Positions 48,389-57,764 of a stretch of 64,000 nt of DNA are shown piece by piece. The translations under genes and the position numbers were made by a program. Below the pieces are notes generated by a model. It was not told the origin of the DNA. It worked only from the letters and a program-made list of their open reading frames with translations, and did not search any database. The stretch's first letter is position 1. Every line of letters begins with the position of its first letter. The stretch comes from an uncultured Paracoccaceae bacterium (GTDB taxonomy: Bacteria > Pseudomonadota > Alphaproteobacteria > Rhodobacterales > Rhodobacteraceae), in the NCBI GenBank assembly GCA_913041145.1, contig CAJWHE010000004.1:1-64000 (forward strand). Direction: 5' to 3'.

Positions 48389-48949
48389 ATGGCTTGGACA
48401 GACGAACGCGTAGAAATACTAAAAAACTTATGGGTTGAAGGTCAATCTGCGTCCTTTATAGCTAAACAGCTGGGAAGCGTGACTAGGAATGCCGTTATAG
48501 GAAAAGTGCATAGACTGGGGCTGTCAAATAGGACAAGTGGCTCACCTGCTAAGACAGCAGTAAAAGAAAAGACATCACCAGATCAGAAAAAAGCTCCCAT
48601 AAAAGCAAAAATAGCAGTGGAGGAAAAACCTGATTTGGTACCTGCTCTTGCAAAGCCAATCCCTAGGCCAAAATTAATTATCAAAGCAGGCCAACCTCTA
48701 CCACCACAGCCTTCTGCTAATGAAATTAGTCCAGAGGCACTCGCGACTGTACGAGAAGTTGAAAAAAAGGCAAAAAAACTTAGTGTCATGGAACTCACTG
48801 AAAGAACCTGCAAATGGCCAGTGGGCGACCCAGCTACCGAAGATTTCTGGTTCTGTGGCTTAACAGCTCAAGCAGGAAAACCTTACTGCGAAGCACATGT
48901 AGGGGTTGCATTCCAACCGATGAGCACTAGAAGAGATAGGCGCCGATAA
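48389..48949 (+). CDS. gcrA: Cell-cycle regulator GcrA
   Basis: Alphaproteobacterial sigma-70 cofactor that controls genes with methylated GANTC promoters. From the ATG at 48389 (AAGG eight bases upstream) the 186-residue product begins MAWTDERVEILKNLWVEG, a helix-turn-helix DNA-binding domain (about 1-45), followed by a proline/lysine-rich linker and the conserved C-terminal ERTCKWPVGDPATEDFWFCG region that contacts sigma-70, with AGKPYCEAHVGVAF at the end. Two codons upstream a TTG is in frame but adds nothing conserved. Confidence 0.96.
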   Translation: MAWTDERVEILKNLWVEGQSASFIAKQLGSVTRNAVIGKVHRLGLSNRTSGSPAKTAVKEKTSPDQKKAPIKAKIAVEEKPDLVPALAKPIPRPKLIIKAGQPLPPQPSANEISPEALATVREVEKKAKKLSVMELTERTCKWPVGDPATEDFWFCGLTAQAGKPYCEAHVGVAFQPMSTRRDRRR

Positions 48950-48979
48950 TAATTAGTAGGTGAATTATGAAAAAGCCAA

Positions 48980-50377
48980 ATGTCCTTAAATCAAAAATCT
49001 AGACGGCCAGACATTGCCCCAAAAATAGACATCGATAGCAACTCTGAGAGAAGTCAACCAAACATTGGCATGGTCTCTCTTGGTTGTCCTAAAGCTTTAG
49101 TAGATAGTGAACGTATTTTAACAAGATTACGAGCAGAAGGGTATTCTATTAGTCCCGATTATGCTGGTGCGGACGCAGTGATAGTAAATACTTGTGGTTT
49201 CTTAGATTCAGCAAAAATTGAAAGTTTAGAGGCTATTGGGGAAGCTTTAGAAGAAAATGGGAAAGTCATTGTTACTGGTTGTCTAGGGGTAGAAGAAGGC
49301 TTGATTAAAAAGTCTCATCCAAATGTTTTATCTGTAACAGGCCCTCAGCAATACGAGAAGGTGTTGGACGCCGTGCATAGTGCTGTCCCAGCAAGGCCTA
49401 ATCCATTTTTTGATTTACTACCCACACCGCAAGTCTCATTAACGCCCAGGCACTACAGTTATCTGAAAATTTCTGAAGGTTGTAACCACAAATGTAAATT
49501 CTGTATCATCCCTTCTATGCGAGGAAAACTAAACTCTAGACCTTCACATGCGATTCTTAGAGAAGCAGAAAGACTAGTCGATTCCGGCGTGAAAGAGCTC
49601 TTAATTATTTCTCAAGACACTTCAGCCTACGGACTTGACCTAAAATATAAAAAGAATCTCTGGAACAATAAAGAAGTCAAAAGCCACATTACTGATTTAA
49701 CTAGGGAACTTGGGACATTAGGGGCTTGGATTCGGCTTCACTACGTTTATCCTTATCCACATGTACGTGAATTAATTCCAATAATGGCTGACAAGGAAAA
49801 TAATGTATTACCATATTTGGACATTCCCTTTCAGCACGCACATCCAGACGTTTTAAAGCGAATGAGTAGACCTGCAGCTTCGACCAAAACTCTTGACGAG
49901 ATATCGGCTTGGAGAGCAGAATGTAAAGACTTGTCAATTAGATCTACTTTTATAGTTGGTTTTCCAGGTGAAACAGAAGAAGAGTTTCTCACACTATTAG
50001 ACTGGTTAGACGAAGCTCAGTTGGATAGGATTGGTTGCTTTAAATATGAGAATGTTAAGGGAGCAAGATCTAATGATTTACCTAATCACGTCTCAGATGA
50101 AATTAAAGAAGATCGTTGGCAACGCTTTATGACCAAGGCTCAATCAATTTCCTGCACAAAACTACAGCAAAAAGTAGGTAATAAATACGATGTAATTGTG
50201 GATAGCGTAAAAGATAAATTAGCAATATGTCGGACGATGTCAGATGCTCCAGAAATTGACGGTAACTTATTTATTGATAAAGAAACTAAATACTTAAAAC
50301 AAGGTGATATAGTTAAAGTGAGAGTAACGGATGCAACAGATTATGACTTATTTGGTGAATTATTAAATGAAAACTAG
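48980..50377 (+). CDS. rimO: Ribosomal protein S12 methylthiotransferase RimO
   Basis: Radical-SAM enzyme that methylthiolates Asp89 of S12. The 465-residue product has the UPF0004 domain with cysteines C36, C72 and C101 for the auxiliary cluster, the radical-SAM motif C168-x3-C172-x2-C175, and a C-terminal TRAM domain. [19 protein letters not shown] is a RimO/MiaB hallmark. It overlaps the next gene by 11 bases. Confidence 0.97.
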   Translation: MSLNQKSRRPDIAPKIDIDSNSERSQPNIGMVSLGCPKALVDSERILTRLRAEGYSISPDYAGADAVIVNTCGFLDSAKIESLEAIGEALEENGKVIVTGCLGVEEGLIKKSHPNVLSVTGPQQYEKVLDAVHSAVPARPNPFFDLLPTPQVSLTPRHYSYLKISEGCNHKCKFCIIPSMRGKLNSRPSHAILREAERLVDSGVKELLIISQDTSAYGLDLKYKKNLWNNKEVKSHITDLTRELGTLGAWIRLHYVYPYPHVRELIPIMADKENNVLPYLDIPFQHAHPDVLKRMSRPAASTKTLDEISAWRAECKDLSIRSTFIVGFPGETEEEFLTLLDWLDEAQLDRIGCFKYENVKGARSNDLPNHVSDEIKEDRWQRFMTKAQSISCTKLQQKVGNKYDVIVDSVKDKLAICRTMSDAPEIDGNLFIDKETKYLKQGDIVKVRVTDATDYDLFGELLNEN

Positions 50378-50750
50378 CATACGAGTTTTATATAATGCGG
50401 AATGTCCAATTTGTAATTTTGAAATTAAACATTACCAAAAATATACTAACAATAAGAAAATTCCTATCCAGTTCGATGATTTAAATAGTTCAGGCTTGGC
50501 ACACTGGAACATCACGGCTGACCTTGCGGCAAGAAGACTGCATGTCGACATTGAAGGAGAAGTAAAAGTAGGCATGGAAGGTTTTTTAGCATTATGGAAT
50601 ACAATGCCAAAATATCGTTGGTTATTTCATATTTTTAGACAGCCAGTTATAAAACAAATCTCGTCATTTCTTTATGATTACATATTAGCTCCATATATAT
50701 ATTTTTTACATTTACGTAGGAAAAAGAACATAACAAGGCGTAATCAATAA
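50367..50750 (+). CDS. DCC-family (DUF393) thiol-disulfide protein
   Basis: The 127-residue product starts [15 protein letters not shown], with the CPIC redox-type motif at 13-16 that defines the DCC/DUF393 family, and contains a [10 protein letters not shown] segment. A hydrophobic C-terminal stretch ([16 protein letters not shown]) could sit at the membrane. Function is unknown; the overlap with rimO by 11 bases implies co-expression. Confidence 0.8.
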   Translation: MKTSIRVLYNAECPICNFEIKHYQKYTNNKKIPIQFDDLNSSGLAHWNITADLAARRLHVDIEGEVKVGMEGFLALWNTMPKYRWLFHIFRQPVIKQISSFLYDYILAPYIYFLHLRRKKNITRRNQ

Positions 50751-50789
50751 ACTAGTAAAAATATTTAATCCAAATATTAGGAGGGAGAA

Positions 50790-51893
50790 ATGAGTACAGG
50801 TTTTATTTGGGATGAGAGATGTTTTTGGCATGCAGGTGGCGATTTTGCCTTTACTCTTCCGCTTGGAGGTTTGGTGCAACCGATGCCTACCAGCGGTCTA
50901 CCAGAAAACCCAGAGACAAAGCGGCGCTTAAAGAATTTAATGGACGTCACAGGCCTATTAAACGAATTGGATGCGAGATCACACAGTGGAGCCTCTTTTG
51001 AGGATCTATTAAGAGTACACCCTCGAAAATTTTTAGAAAACTTCAAAGCATTATCAGATAAAAATGGTGGAACAATTGGCCTAAACATACCTTTTACAAA
51101 AGGTGGCTTTGAGATAGCCTCTTTATCTGCCGGACTAGCAAAAGAAGCTATTTTTTCTGTACTAAAGGGAACAAATCGGAATTCATATGCGTTATCTCGG
51201 CCACCCGGGCACCATTGCCTACCAGATCTTCCAAACGGATTTTGTTTGTTATCGAATATATCCATTGCTGTCGAAGCAGCGTTAACTGAAAAATTAACTG
51301 AGCGAGTCGCAATTGTTGACTGGGATGTTCATCACGGAAATGGAACAGAAGCAATTTTTTATGATAGGGCCGATGTACTTACAATATCCGTGCACCAAGA
51401 TAGATGCTACCCTATAGATACAGGTGCTGCGACGGATATTGGAATTGACAGGGGTGAGGGATATAACATGAACATACCTCTTCCCCCAGGTGGAGGTCAT
51501 ACACTTTATTTAGAAGCTATGAAAAGACTAATTTTACCTCGTTTAAGAGAGTTTCAACCAGATATTATAATAATCGCCTGCGGTTTTGATGCCTCCGCCA
51601 TTGATCCTTTAGCAAGAATGTTAGCTACATCTGAGACCTTTGGCCAACTTACAAAATTTGTAATGGGTGCTGCACATGAGCTTTGTAATGATAGGCTCTC
51701 TATGATTCACGAAGGTGGTTACTCTGAAGTATATGTTCCTTTTTGTGGTCACAGAGTGATCCAGGAGCTTTCTAACAGCTCAATTAAAGCTGAGGATCCC
51801 TATAAATTTCTTTTCGAAAGTAGACAACCGAGTCAACGTGTTCAGAATTTTTATTCAGAGTTAATTACTGAACTTGAACAATTTTTCTTTTAA
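50790..51893 (+). CDS. Histone-deacetylase-family zinc amidohydrolase
   Basis: The 367-residue product has the arginase/deacetylase fold with all catalytic elements: SRPPGHHC (H141, H142), zinc ligands D179 and H181 in DWDVHHGNG, and D267 in CGFDASAIDPL. It resembles class II deacetylases; bacterial members act on acetylated polyamines, acetoin-related or unknown small amides. A strong AGGAGGGAG site precedes the ATG. It stands between rimO/DCC and the ketoacid CoA-transferase genes, which does not identify its substrate. Confidence 0.87.
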   Translation: MSTGFIWDERCFWHAGGDFAFTLPLGGLVQPMPTSGLPENPETKRRLKNLMDVTGLLNELDARSHSGASFEDLLRVHPRKFLENFKALSDKNGGTIGLNIPFTKGGFEIASLSAGLAKEAIFSVLKGTNRNSYALSRPPGHHCLPDLPNGFCLLSNISIAVEAALTEKLTERVAIVDWDVHHGNGTEAIFYDRADVLTISVHQDRCYPIDTGAATDIGIDRGEGYNMNIPLPPGGGHTLYLEAMKRLILPRLREFQPDIIIIACGFDASAIDPLARMLATSETFGQLTKFVMGAAHELCNDRLSMIHEGGYSEVYVPFCGHRVIQELSNSSIKAEDPYKFLFESRQPSQRVQNFYSELITELEQFFF

Positions 51894-51964
51894 ATAAATA
51901 TTATTAATTGACTTCAAGGCTATCAGCGGCAAGAACAAATTTAGGAAATGATAGGAATTAAAAA

Positions 51965-52663
51965 ATGAAAAAAGTTTTTAATAATGCAAAGGAGGCTCTT
52001 TCTGGGCTTTTAAAAGATGATATATTTATTGCAGCCGGTGGATTTGGTCTGTGTGGAATTCCTGAGTTACTATTGAATGCCATAAAAGAGTCCAAAGTTA
52101 AAAACCTAACTTTTGCGTCAAATAATGCTGGCGTAGATGACTTTGGGATAGGTATTCTTTTACAAACAAAACAGGTGCGAAAAATGATTAGCTCATATGT
52201 TGGAGAGAATGCAGAGTTCATGCGCCAATATCTATCGGGAGAGTTAGAGCTTGAATTTAATCCACAGGGAACACTAGCTGAAAGAATGCGGGCGGGAGGT
52301 AGCGGTATTCCAGCTTTTTATACAAAGACAGGGGTCGGAACAATAATAGCCGATGGTAAAGAACATAAAGATTTTGATGGTGAGACATACATCATGGAAA
52401 AAGGATTAGTCGCTGATCTTTCGATAGTAAAGGCCTGGAAAGCTGACGAGACAGGGAACCTAGTTTTTAGAAAAACTGCACGTAACTTTAATCCACCAGC
52501 TGCTATGTGTGGGAAGGTTTGCGTCGCCGAAGTTGAAGAGATAGTACCAACGGGTTCACTTGATCCAGACCTAATACACCTTCCTGGAATTTATGTTCAT
52601 AGATTAATCCAAGGTGATCACGAAAAGCGTATCGAACAACGCACTTTACGAGAGGTTAAGTAA
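51965..52663 (+). CDS. scoA: Succinyl-CoA:3-ketoacid CoA-transferase subunit A
   Basis: Activates acetoacetate to acetoacetyl-CoA using succinyl-CoA. The 232-residue product has the subunit A signature AAGGFGLCGIPELLLNAI, the SNNAGVDDFGIG block, GSGIPAFYTKTGVGT and a C-terminal KVCVAEVEEIVPTGSLDPD. The stop is one base before scoB. Together with the downstream carnitine genes, which release acetoacetate, the pathway fit is good. Confidence 0.96.
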   Translation: MKKVFNNAKEALSGLLKDDIFIAAGGFGLCGIPELLLNAIKESKVKNLTFASNNAGVDDFGIGILLQTKQVRKMISSYVGENAEFMRQYLSGELELEFNPQGTLAERMRAGGSGIPAFYTKTGVGTIIADGKEHKDFDGETYIMEKGLVADLSIVKAWKADETGNLVFRKTARNFNPPAAMCGKVCVAEVEEIVPTGSLDPDLIHLPGIYVHRLIQGDHEKRIEQRTLREVK

Positions 52664-52664
52664 T

Positions 52665-53294
52665 ATGGCTTGGGATAGAAACCAAATGGCTGCAAGAGCA
52701 GCTCACGAACTTCAAGATGGGTGGTATGTAAATTTAGGTATTGGAATTCCCACGCTCGTATCTAACTACATACCAAAAGGAATAGAGGTAACACTGCAAT
52801 CTGAAAATGGCATGTTAGGAATGGGACCTTTTCCAACAGAGCAAGAGCTTGATTCTGACCTCATAAATGCTGGCAAACAAACTATCACCGAATTACCACA
52901 AACTTCATATTTTGATTCTGCGCAAAGCTTTGGGATGATAAGAGGTGGAAAGATTGCAATGGCAATTCTAGGTGCAATGGAAGTTAGCGAAGCTGGTGAT
53001 TTAGCAAACTGGATGATCCCTGGAAAGCTCGTAAAAGGCATGGGAGGCGCTATGGATTTAGTTGCAGGTGTAGGTAGAGTCGTCGTCGTAATGGATCACA
53101 CGAACAAACATGGTGATAGCAAAATATTAAAGGAGTGTACTTTGCCTTTAACTGGAAAAGCTGTGGTAAATAGGATTATAACAAATCTTGGTGTTCTTGA
53201 TGTTGTAGATGGTGGACTAAAAATTGTTGAGACAGCGGATGGCGTAACAAAAGAAGAGTTGATTGAATCCACCAAAGCAAAAATTGTAAGTTAA
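52665..53294 (+). CDS. scoB: Succinyl-CoA:3-ketoacid CoA-transferase subunit B
   Basis: Catalytic partner of ScoA. From the ATG at 52665, just after the scoA stop, the 209-residue product begins MAWDRNQMAARAAHEL and has VNLGIGIPTLV and the active-site glutamate E47 in LQSENGMLGMGP, which forms the enzyme-CoA thioester. An earlier in-frame start inside scoA is rejected. It is convergent with the SDR gene across an 83-base AT-rich gap. Confidence 0.96.
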   Translation: MAWDRNQMAARAAHELQDGWYVNLGIGIPTLVSNYIPKGIEVTLQSENGMLGMGPFPTEQELDSDLINAGKQTITELPQTSYFDSAQSFGMIRGGKIAMAILGAMEVSEAGDLANWMIPGKLVKGMGGAMDLVAGVGRVVVVMDHTNKHGDSKILKECTLPLTGKAVVNRIITNLGVLDVVDGGLKIVETADGVTKEELIESTKAKIVS

Positions 53295-53377
53295 TAACCC
53301 CTAATAGCTCTAGATAATTTAACTTCCTTATTATTTATAAGTAGTGAACAAATTATTACGTTAAAAAAAGCTATAAG

Positions 53378-54136
53378 TTAAATTTTTGGATCAGGGTTCT
53401 CTGTGTGCCCATCAACAGAGATAACTTGACCAGAAACAAACCTTGCTTCATCACTTGCCAAGAAAACCATCATGTTGGCGATATCATCAGCTTCAATAAA
53501 GGAGCGCATTGAAGTGCCTGAAGCGTAGCCATGGTATACTTGGTCTCTTGTCAGACCTTTTAACTTAGCCTCTCTTGCTAGCACAAGTTCCATCCTAGGT
53601 CCTTCAACCGCACCAGGGCAAACTGCGTTTGCACGTATACCAAATGGGCCTAATTCCATTGCTAAAGTTTTCATAAACCCAATTATTGCCCATTTAGCCG
53701 CTGAATAAGGCGCGCGATTAGGATAACCATAAATACCGGCAGTTGATGATGTAAATAGGATCGACCCTGCCAACCTTTTTTTCATCAACGGAATTGCATA
53801 TTTACTAGTGAGGAATGCCCCTTCTAAATTTACTGCCAGACAATTCTTCCAATCGGATAGTTCAATTTTCTCTGTTAAGCTGGTTGGCCCTGCGCTACCT
53901 GCATTACAGCAAACGGTATCTAAAGTACCCCACTCAGAAGTAATTTTTTCGAATAAACTCTTAACCTTTATTTCGTCACTTACGTCCAGTAAGGATGTTT
54001 TCCAATTTTTGGGAACTTCATCAAGAGTGGATTCATTAATGTCACAAACCCATATATTGTAACCTTTATCAGCGAACCTTTCAGCTATTTTTTTACCAAT
54101 ACCTGCGGCTCCAGCCGTTACTAATACATTTTTCAT
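53378..54136 (-). CDS. Short-chain dehydrogenase/reductase, in carnitine operon
   Basis: The 252-residue product is a classical SDR: TAGAAGIGKKIAERF cofactor motif, CCNAGSAG, catalytic serine in LFTSSTAGIYGYP and YSAAK, ending SGQVISVDGHTEN. It overlaps the carnitine dehydrogenase stop as ATGA and is thus translationally coupled. Substrate is unknown; candidates consistent with the context are 3-hydroxybutyrate or another hydroxy acid linked to carnitine breakdown. Confidence 0.85.
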   Translation of the reverse strand: MKNVLVTAGAAGIGKKIAERFADKGYNIWVCDINESTLDEVPKNWKTSLLDVSDEIKVKSLFEKITSEWGTLDTVCCNAGSAGPTSLTEKIELSDWKNCLAVNLEGAFLTSKYAIPLMKKRLAGSILFTSSTAGIYGYPNRAPYSAAKWAIIGFMKTLAMELGPFGIRANAVCPGAVEGPRMELVLAREAKLKGLTRDQVYHGYASGTSMRSFIEADDIANMMVFLASDEARFVSGQVISVDGHTENPDPKI

Positions 54137-55581
54137 TTCTTATTACCTATAGATGCCCCCACACCATCAGGTCGAGGTAGATTAGAATGACATTTAGCTA
54201 TTTTTCTCAAAATATTTAAAATTGCATCACTAGGCATAGACGATCTCCTAGTATCTAAATTGACGTGGATAAGTATATGTTCACCACTTGCTATATAACG
54301 ATCTCCATTTTTCATAATGTGAAAGAGGTGGAGTTTTTTCCCTTCCCCAACCAGGCAATATGTAAAGATTGTTATCAATGACCCTGCCAAAACTTCATCT
54401 ATGTGTCTTATGTGGGTCTCGGCAGTGAAATAACTATTTCCAGATGAAATATAATTAGAATCGCACCCAATAATTTCCATAAATCGATCCGTAGCATCCC
54501 CAAAAGCTTGTAAATAACGCGCCTCATTCATATGATTATTATAATCAACCCAATCTAATGGTACTACTCGGGAAATAGTTTCAATTGGTTTATCAAATTC
54601 ATATTCTTTTTTTTCTAAAAATTTATCGATTGAATTAAGGTGTGCTCCCGCGCCCCAATTTTGTAGCTTAAGGGATCTCATAATACCGACTAAGTTGTTA
54701 TCACGAATGACCTCTAACTCTCTGATTGTATAGCGACCAGACTGAGCATCAGATTGGTTTGAAATTTTTTCTATTAACGATGGAGTTAGTTCTGGAACAT
54801 CCATTAGTTTAGTCCACGGCCAGGATAAGGTGGGCCCGAATTGCTCAATAAAATGCTTCATACCGGCTTCGCCACCAGCCAATCGGTAGGTTTCAAACAA
54901 ACCCATTTGTGCCCAGCGCAATCCAAAACCAAATCTAATAGCGTTATCTATCTCTTCGGTAGTAGCGATATCATCCTTTATGAGCCAAAGTGCCTCTCGC
55001 CAAACAGCTTCTAAAAGTCTATCCGCAATATGTGCGTCAATCTCTTTATTTACAATTAAGGGGAGCATACCAATATCAAATAAAATCTTTTTGGCTTTTT
55101 CTTTGATATCTTCAGAAGCACCGATAGCAAGAACCAATTCGACTAAAGGTAATAGGTATACCGGATTAAACGGATGAGCCACCATTATACGATTTTGAGC
55201 GCCTGCACCATTATTCAATTCAGAAGGCTTAAATCCAGACGTCGAAGAACAGATAATAGTATTCTTATCTGCATATTTTAATATATCATTATATACGTCA
55301 TGCTTTAGATTTAGTCGTTCAGGTATACTTTCTTGTATCCAAGTCGCATCTTTTACAGCACACTGGATAGAACTGCAAAAAGTTAAAACTCCCTCTTCTG
55401 GTAATTTTTCTTCATACAAACCAGGTAAAGAACGTCTAGCATTCCCTAAAATTTCGTTTACTTTTCTATTAACATCAGGGTCTCTATCGAAAACATTTAC
55501 GTTCCAACCCATTAATAAGAACCTAGAAGCCCACCCAGCACCAATTACACCACCACCAATGATTGAAGCTATTTTTTTCAT
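54133..55581 (-). CDS. lcdH: L-carnitine dehydrogenase fused to a hot-dog thioesterase
   Basis: Oxidises L-carnitine to 3-dehydrocarnitine with NAD; the fused domain would hydrolyse betainyl-CoA to glycine betaine. Residues 1-320 resemble 3-hydroxyacyl-CoA dehydrogenases (GGGVIGAGWASRF at 9-21, SSTSGFKPSEL, HPFNP at 136-140). Residues about 335-470 form a 4HBT-type thioesterase with DWVDYNNHMNEARYL at 343-357. This fusion is known for alphaproteobacterial carnitine dehydrogenases next to BKACE genes. Translationally coupled to the SDR, 26 bases after BKACE. Confidence 0.92.
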   Translation of the reverse strand: MKKIASIIGGGVIGAGWASRFLLMGWNVNVFDRDPDVNRKVNEILGNARRSLPGLYEEKLPEEGVLTFCSSIQCAVKDATWIQESIPERLNLKHDVYNDILKYADKNTIICSSTSGFKPSELNNGAGAQNRIMVAHPFNPVYLLPLVELVLAIGASEDIKEKAKKILFDIGMLPLIVNKEIDAHIADRLLEAVWREALWLIKDDIATTEEIDNAIRFGFGLRWAQMGLFETYRLAGGEAGMKHFIEQFGPTLSWPWTKLMDVPELTPSLIEKISNQSDAQSGRYTIRELEVIRDNNLVGIMRSLKLQNWGAGAHLNSIDKFLEKKEYEFDKPIETISRVVPLDWVDYNNHMNEARYLQAFGDATDRFMEIIGCDSNYISSGNSYFTAETHIRHIDEVLAGSLITIFTYCLVGEGKKLHLFHIMKNGDRYIASGEHILIHVNLDTRRSSMPSDAILNILRKIAKCHSNLPRPDGVGASIGNKK

Positions 55582-55607
55582 AGAATTTCTATCCCTTAAT
55601 TAAATTT

Positions 55608-56516
55608 TTAAAGAGGTGCTCTTTTAGACAATTTCAGCTTCTCTCTGACTTTTTCAGGTCCAATAACTCTAGCACCCATTTTTTCGATTATATTAACCGC
55701 TCTATCAACCAGAGCTTCGTTGGTAGCGAAGACCCCTTTTTCAAGTAATAAATTGTCTTCGAGGCCAACTCGAACGTTACCCCCTGCTAATACACTAGCC
55801 GCGACATAAGGCATTTGATTTCTTCCCAAAGAAAAAGCCGAGAACGTCCAATCTTTGGGTACATTATTAACCATGGCCATTAACGTGTTCATATCGTCTG
55901 GTGCCCCCCAAGGAACCCCCATACATAATTGCACTAAACCTGGGGATTTTAAAATCCCATCTTCAACAAGTTGCTTCGCATACCAAAGGTGTCCTGTGTC
56001 AAAGGCTTCGATCTCGGGGCATACACCTAGATCAGTCATCATTTTTCCCATTGCTGTCAACATTCCAGGTGTATTTGTCATAACATAATTGGATTCAGCA
56101 AAATTCATCGTTCCACAATCCAAAGTACATATCTCTGGTAAACATTCAGCCACATGCGCTACCCGTTCTTCCGCCCCAGCCATATCAGTACTATTTGAAA
56201 GTGCTAAGGGGTCATCAAGTGATCCAAAAACCATATCCCCTCCCATACCAGCAGTAAGGTTTAAAACAACATCCGTCTTAGAATCTCGAATTCTGTCTGT
56301 CACTTCTCTATAGTATCTGAGATTTCGTGAGGGTGCGCCTGTATCCGGATCTCTGACATGACAATGAACTATAGCCGCACCTGCCTTACCAGCAGCGATA
56401 GCACTGTCAGCAATTTCCTTAGGTGATCTTGGGACATTAGGGCTACGATCCTGAGTGCCCCCTGATCCAGTCACGGCACAAGTAATAAAAACTTCCCGAT
56501 TCATTTGTAACGGCAT
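55608..56516 (-). CDS. Beta-keto acid cleavage enzyme (BKACE), probably 3-dehydrocarnitine cleavage
   Basis: Zinc enzyme of the former DUF849 family that exchanges a beta-keto acid with acetyl-CoA. Here the product set would be betainyl-CoA plus acetoacetate. The 302-residue product starts REVFITCAVTGSGGTQDRSP, has the zinc histidines in VHCHVRDPDTG (H51, H53), LNLTAGMGGDM and VRVGLEDNLLLEKGV. AAAGGAG is seven bases before the ATG. First gene of the BKACE-lcdH-SDR operon; substrate is inferred from the fused dehydrogenase beside it. Confidence 0.92.
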   Translation of the reverse strand: MPLQMNREVFITCAVTGSGGTQDRSPNVPRSPKEIADSAIAAGKAGAAIVHCHVRDPDTGAPSRNLRYYREVTDRIRDSKTDVVLNLTAGMGGDMVFGSLDDPLALSNSTDMAGAEERVAHVAECLPEICTLDCGTMNFAESNYVMTNTPGMLTAMGKMMTDLGVCPEIEAFDTGHLWYAKQLVEDGILKSPGLVQLCMGVPWGAPDDMNTLMAMVNNVPKDWTFSAFSLGRNQMPYVAASVLAGGNVRVGLEDNLLLEKGVFATNEALVDRAVNIIEKMGARVIGPEKVREKLKLSKRAPL

Positions 56517-56608
56517 TTTATAACTCCTTTAAAAAGATACTATCTGTATATCACTAGTCACCTTAAGATAATCTTACATCATAGACTATGCCCAATCTAA
56601 ACATTGGT

Positions 56609-57649
56609 TTAGTAAGGCATAGGATGGGCTTTATGAACTTCACTAATATCATCTAATATTTCTTTATTTAACTCAATATCAACTCCGCTAACTATAGTTC
56701 TTAACTGATCTAAATTCGTAGCCCCAAAAATTGGAATAGCCTTAAAGGGTCTATATTTAAACCAAGCTAAGGCCATATGAATTGGGTTCAAGTTGTATTT
56801 TTTTGCTATATTAATATACCCTTGAGTCGCGGGCAGAACACGTGGAGATGACCTTCCACCCATCGTATTATTAATGGACATTCTAGAACCTTTTGGTATT
56901 TTTTCATTTTGATATTTTCCTGTAAGATAACCAGCCGCCAATGGCGAAAACCCTAGTAGGGTAACATTTTCATTTACAGATAATTCAGCTAGATCTGTAT
57001 CAAACAACCGACATAATAAAGAATACTCATTCTGAATACTTAAAACTTTTGGGTAACCTAATTTTTCTGCAATTTGGATCCACATTGACGTCCCCCAAGC
57101 AGATTCATTAGATAAGCCAAAATGGCGAATATTTCCAATCTCTATCTGCCTTTGTAGTTCTTCTAGAGTATCTTCAATATGGATCACAGTATTTTTTTTA
57201 ACTTGTTGAGACGGATCAAAAGCCCAGTTTTTTCTAAACATATAACTGCCCCGATTAGGCCAGTGAAGTTGATATAAATCAATATAATCTGTCTTTAATC
57301 TACGTAGTGAGGACTCAATAGATCTTCTCAAACTATCAGATGAAATAGCTTCTCCACCTCTAATATCTAAATTTCCTTCACCAGAAATTTTGGTTGCCAA
57401 AATAATAGATTCTCGTTTCTTTGTCTTATTCAGCCAACTACCAATTACCTCTTCAGTTACACCAATAGTATCTTTAGATATTGGATTGACTGGGTACATT
57501 TCAGCAGTATCAAGAAAATTGATATCGTTATCGACAGCAAAATCAATTTGGTTATGAGAATCTACCTCATTTTTTTTATTAAATGTCATTGTTCCAAGAC
57601 AATATTGGGAAACTTTTAACTTACTATCTCCCAGTAATAATTTTTCCAA
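56609..57649 (-). CDS. Aldo/keto reductase, Tas-like
   Basis: NADPH-dependent oxidoreductase with a TIM barrel. The 346-residue product has the catalytic tetrad region: DTAEMYP (D47, Y52), a lysine in ILATKISG, a histidine in LYQLHWPNR, and a C-terminal cofactor loop (IPIFGATNLDQL). The N-terminus and length fit the Tas/AKR-type proteins. The probable start is TTG at 57649 after an AGGAAAAGG stretch. Substrate unknown. Divergent from the next gene. Confidence 0.85.
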   Translation of the reverse strand: MEKLLLGDSKLKVSQYCLGTMTFNKKNEVDSHNQIDFAVDNDINFLDTAEMYPVNPISKDTIGVTEEVIGSWLNKTKKRESIILATKISGEGNLDIRGGEAISSDSLRRSIESSLRRLKTDYIDLYQLHWPNRGSYMFRKNWAFDPSQQVKKNTVIHIEDTLEELQRQIEIGNIRHFGLSNESAWGTSMWIQIAEKLGYPKVLSIQNEYSLLCRLFDTDLAELSVNENVTLLGFSPLAAGYLTGKYQNEKIPKGSRMSINNTMGGRSSPRVLPATQGYINIAKKYNLNPIHMALAWFKYRPFKAIPIFGATNLDQLRTIVSGVDIELNKEILDDISEVHKAHPMPY

Positions 57650-57764
57650 TTCCTTTTCCTTTTTAAATAAATCTATTGGTTATGAGCTTATAAACTTATA
57701 AAAAATAAACAACAATTATTAATAATATATTGAGAACAAAAGAAGAACATGTTAATTAAATAAA

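Noticed and set aside
50777-51265. Minus-strand 162-codon open frame opposite the deacetylase-family gene
   Set aside because: Antisense of a gene with intact catalytic motifs; no sign of independent coding.
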